Source: Chara braunii (lineage: Eukaryota; Streptophyta; Charophyceae; Charales; Characeae). Taken from it: 20,000 nt of DNA. A program made the translations under genes and the position numbers. Positions within the stretch are counted from its first letter, which is position 1. Each line of letters starts with the position of its first letter. This document shows, in pieces, positions 17,399-20,000 of this stretch. The stretch spans positions 3,090,467 through 3,110,466 of the forward strand of contig BFEA01000074.1 of NCBI GenBank assembly GCA_003427395.1, given 5' to 3'. The notes beneath the pieces are model-generated. The model did not search any database and had not been told where the DNA came from. It saw only the letters and a list, made by a program, of their open reading frames with translations.

Positions 17399-18352
17399 TC
17401 TCAGATCCTCGTTTTCATCAACCGGTTCCCGCAGCCAATGTCGTTGCTGCTGCTGCTGCTGCTGGTGGTGCTGCTGCTGCTGCTGCTGGTGCTGCACTTC
17501 CCTTTGCCTTCCTTGATTGCCCTCTTTCCGAAGATCTCGACGTCCCGCAGCTCCAGTGGCACTGACTTTCCTATCAGATTGCTCTCGAGCAGGACTTGCC
17601 ACAGGTGGCCCCAGGCGCCCAGCTCCAGCTTCAGGCTCCATCAAACGTTTACCCCCAACTGCAGGACTGGTGGAGCGAACTCCACCCGGTGCACCGGGTG
17701 CACCACTGCTGATGGCAGGAGAGAGCTTCTTGAACTTTCCCTTGGGAGGCTTGAAGTCTGAGATCCCGCTCCTGTTCTCCACGTCAGGGTACCTCCATCC
17801 CCCCTCCTCCGCAGGAAAACTGTCCTCATCCTCCTGCCTGTGCACACTAGAATCCCGATCCACCCAATCGTTTCCGGACTCCATAGCACCTTCTTTTCCT
17901 TCCCTTCCTTCTTCAGCACCCCATTCTGGCATTGTATCTTCCCATCCAGGTCCACGCAAGTCTTCATCCCACTCCTGCAAGTCAGCTGAACTGGCTACGT
18001 CAGGCACCGGACCTCTTCCTCCCCTCCCAGGGCCTCGCCCTGGACCTGGCCCACGCCCATAGCCAAACCCCGCATCGCTCCTCGGCCGCTTCCGAGTAAA
18101 TCCGTTCCTGTTTACAGCTCCACCAAGCTCTTTTCCGCGGCCAGATCCAATGCCGTAGTCGTACACCTCTTCTTCATACCGCCAACGCCCACCTCTTCCA
18201 CCTCTACCCCCCATCCGGCCACCTACTCTGCCTCTCTCACCCCCCATCCTCTCAGGTGGAACCTCTCGTCTATACTCAAATTCATGTCCATATGATCCTT
18301 CCGGGGAACCAAAGGATGGTCCTTCCTGCCCAGGCTCCTCGTACGATGTTTG
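17399..18352 (-). CDS. PCF11: PCF11-like protein, second visible exon
   Basis: 954 bp (318 codons), phase 0 at both ends. The acceptor is GTTCTGTGCATGCAG|CAA at 18353 and the donor is CTGAGA|GTAAGTG at 17397-17398. The product starts QTSYEEPGQEG and has an Arg/Gly-rich stretch (MGGRGGRGGRWRYEEE), a basic KRPRSDA patch that could be a nuclear signal, and an RGPGPGRGPG run. It then has an acidic segment with EWDEDLRGPGWED, reminiscent of the WED-containing segment of plant PCF11-like proteins, and GISDFKPPKGKFKK. It ends in a Gln/His tract and EPVDENEDLR. RG-rich and acidic disorder fits a region between the CID and the zinc fingers. Coding status is well supported by open frame, splice sites and matching phases; gene identity depends on the next exon. 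An alternative acceptor CTTGCAG lies about 25 bp upstream. Confidence 0.75.
17440..17492 (-). repeat. CAG trinucleotide repeat encoding poly-Gln
   Basis: The coding strand has runs of CAG interrupted by CAC/CAT, encoding HQQQQQQHHQQQQQQQ close to the exon end. It is likely length-variable. Confidence 0.9.
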
Positions 18353-18680
18353 CTGCATGCACAGAACACCAATCACTGCAAGTTATTATCCTCGTCTTTC
18401 TTATGCATCCCACATCAGCGCCATCGAAAGGGCAAACGCAACTTTTGGGCGTCACATTAGTCCTATCACAAACCACAACTTGAACATCGCACTCCGTATT
18501 AATACCTACCCAACGCAGTGCTCTGTGAACTGTGAAGAGGATGTACGAGGAGGACATAACAGTCCCCATACCCACACGATATTTCCAAATCTGCCACTCA
18601 TCGGAAACTCAAACCCCGACCTACCACTACGAACCTGCTAATACCCACCACCGAATAGGATGAATATTAGGATTGTAATC

Positions 18681-19205
18681 CTACTTCGCCGACGATACAG
18701 ACGAGCACATCTGATAGCAAGGAGCTTTTTTTTGTGTGTGGGGGGGGGGGTTGGGGGGAGACTTGGGGTCTTGGGCCCGTGGATTGGCAAACCGCATCTG
18801 ACAGTAAGGAGCCCTTTTTTTTTTTTTTTTTTTTTTTTGGGGGGGGGGTGTTGTGGGGGGGGCGGCGTTGTAGTGCCAGATCTGAGACTAACTACTTCGC
18901 CGATGATACGGACAACCGCATCTGATAAGGAGCATTGGGGTTGTAGTGCCAGGCAGACTACTTTTCAATGAATGGCAGACTATCGAACAGTATTAAGTTC
19001 TTCCCTTCGGGAATCATCCGGAAATTCAGAATTCTTAATATTATTACTTGGCTAGTATAAAGAGCATTGAGGTTGTAGTGCCAGACCTCAGACTACTTCG
19101 CAATGAATGGCAGACTATCGAGCACGACTACATTCTTCCCTTCGAGAATTATTCGGGGATTATTCGGGAATTATTCGGGAATTATTCGGGAATTCTTAAT
19201 ATTAC
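18681..19205. repeat. Degenerate tandem repeats, about 130-bp unit
   Basis: The block AGCATTGNGGTTGTAGTGCC, CAGACTACTT, CAATGAATGGCAGACTATCG, TTCTTCCCTTCG, AATTCTTAATATTA occurs at 18931-19050 and 19063-19205. Partial copies (TTGTAGTGCCAGATCTGAGA; ACTTCGCCGANGATAC; CCGCATCTGA with AAGGAGC) lie at about 18681-18725, 18783-18813 and 18865-18930. Between them are a T-run of about 22 bases (about 18816-18838) and long G-runs. Confidence 0.7.
19147..19191. repeat. 11-bp microrepeat (AATTATTCGGG)
   Basis: Four near-perfect 11-bp units lie in the second 130-bp copy, where the first copy has a single AATCATCCGG-like unit. This shows a local expansion. Confidence 0.85.
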
Positions 19206-19547
19206 TATTTTATTACTACATTAGTTTATTATTTACTATAACGATAACTCCGAATCGATCGCTCTCAATATCTCCACATATCACTCTCTATTTTAGCTAG
19301 CAGCTTAAATTTCTGAATGGGTTCTTTTTTCCCCCTTTGCACACCACTCAGCACAGGGATGACGAGAGAAGAAGACACGGCGAAGATGAACACACCGCAA
19401 GTAATCACAGCAGATGTGTCCTATTTCCGCTACTACCCATACAGCCGGCCAGCCAGCCACACCAAAGGCAGATGATTTCCGCAGAAACTCCGGCAAATTT
19501 ACGAAGAAACACATAAGCCTCGCAGGTTAACAGACACGAGTACTCAC

Positions 19548-19655
19548 GGGCTTAGGCTTTGCAGTGCTCTTTCTCCAGCTTTCATCGGCAACAGGTCTCT
19601 CAAGTTGCTTTAAGCTTGCCGGCCTCCCTTGGGCTGCCAATGCACTTGACTCTGC
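19548..19655 (-). CDS. PCF11: PCF11-like protein, first visible exon
   Basis: 108 bp (36 codons), phase 0 at both ends. The minus-strand sequence before it is a long pyrimidine tract ending GATTGCCACAG, followed by GCA GAG TCA. The exon ends AAG CCT AAG CCC|GTGAGT. It encodes AESSALAAQGRP, then SLKQLERPVADESWRKS and TAKPKP. There is no recognisable domain, but composition, splice signals and phase match the next exon. It must be internal, since it has no start codon. The N-terminal exons, expected to encode the CTD-interaction domain, would lie beyond 20000. Confidence 0.65.
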
Positions 19656-20000
19656 CTGTGGCAATCGAGTAGAAAAGAGAGAGGGGGAGGAGGGGGGGGG
19701 GAAGGAAACGATCAACAACCATAACCTGTTCCTCCACCAAATCCTACACCAAAACCTGTCCAGGAATGGGGGAAGGGCGGGGGGAGAGGATCCTCTCGAG
19801 TTAACTGCAATTCACAGTCTTGACCATGTGCTTTACAAAGTAAGAATAAACAAAGGACAAGAAGGGAGGGGAGAAGGGGGGGGTGGGGGGTGGGGGGGGA
19901 AGAAGGGAGGGGGAGGGAAGAGGATGTCCAGGTAACTGCAATTCACAGTATTTTTCTCTTGAACGTGTGCATTATTATGTAATGTAATAATAAATAAATA
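19656..20000 (-). other. Intron sequence with a duplicated segment
   Basis: From 19656 to about 19710 is the polypyrimidine tract of the acceptor (C/T-rich on the minus strand). TAACTGCAATTCACAGT occurs at about 19802-19818 and 19933-19949, each preceded by purine-rich sequence ending GAGGAT, which indicates a tandem duplication of about 130 bp. I found no exon. Confidence 0.5.

Larger units (their letters stand above)
18353..19547 (-). other. Intron, about 1.2 kb
   Basis: It is bounded by the donor CCC|GTGAGT (GT at 19546-19547) and the acceptor TGCATGCAG (18353). Both neighbouring exons are phase 0. The middle is filled by degenerate tandem repeats (listed). I see no gene on either strand. 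Confidence 0.7.

Noticed and set aside
17438-18062. Plus-strand frames of 107 and 181 codons over the second exon
   Set aside because: They are antisense to an exon with matching splice sites; the Leu run is the complement of the CAG repeat.

Overview
The window is eukaryotic nuclear DNA. It contains intron-split coding sequence with GT-AG splice sites, dinucleotide microsatellites, U6-like snRNA copies, tRNA-derived repeats with a poly(A) tail, and inverted-repeat transposons. Nothing fixes the species. The main gene resembles land-plant and streptophyte PCF11-like proteins, and the long repeat-filled introns would suit a large-genome streptophyte alga such as Chara, but that is an inference.

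One gene fills most of the window and is read on the minus strand. I place three consecutive exons: 19548-19655, 17399-18352 and 5203-12329. They are separated by introns of about 1.2 kb and 5.1 kb, and all junction phases agree. The third exon is 7.1 kb and is open throughout. It encodes an acidic segment, then about 1,200 residues of Pro/Gln/Ser repeat, then a Ser/Ala/Pro-rich tail, and it ends in a GTAAGT donor that overlaps an in-frame TAA. Short motifs (a Trp-Glu-Asp segment, a LLSSLLSKGIISA motif and a terminal GTAFKPEELK motif) point to PCF11, a cleavage and polyadenylation factor that binds the RNA polymerase II CTD. The N-terminal CTD-interaction domain and the C-terminal zinc fingers would lie on exons I cannot find here, probably outside the window.

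The left 5.2 kb is downstream of the third exon and is probably intron, intergenic sequence or both. It starts with a broken GIY-YIG endonuclease fragment (minus strand, 2-514). This abuts a tandem 121-bp repeat that carries a hammerhead-ribozyme-like core. Then come a foldback, a (TG)n tract, a perfect hairpin, a duplicated 27-bp hairpin module, a U6-like copy, a 103-bp tRNA-like tandem repeat, a tRNA-derived SINE with a 23-nt poly(A), and a second U6-like copy.

The 5.1-kb intron (12330-17398) holds a (CT)n tract, two more blocks of the hammerhead-like repeat (one head-to-head), a CCGACC-rich element with a G-run core, a foldback with 77-79-bp arms and a 381-bp MITE with about 85-bp terminal inverted repeats. 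Just beyond the MITE is a duplicated copy of its flanks without the insertion. The 1.2-kb intron (18353-19547) is mostly degenerate tandem repeats.
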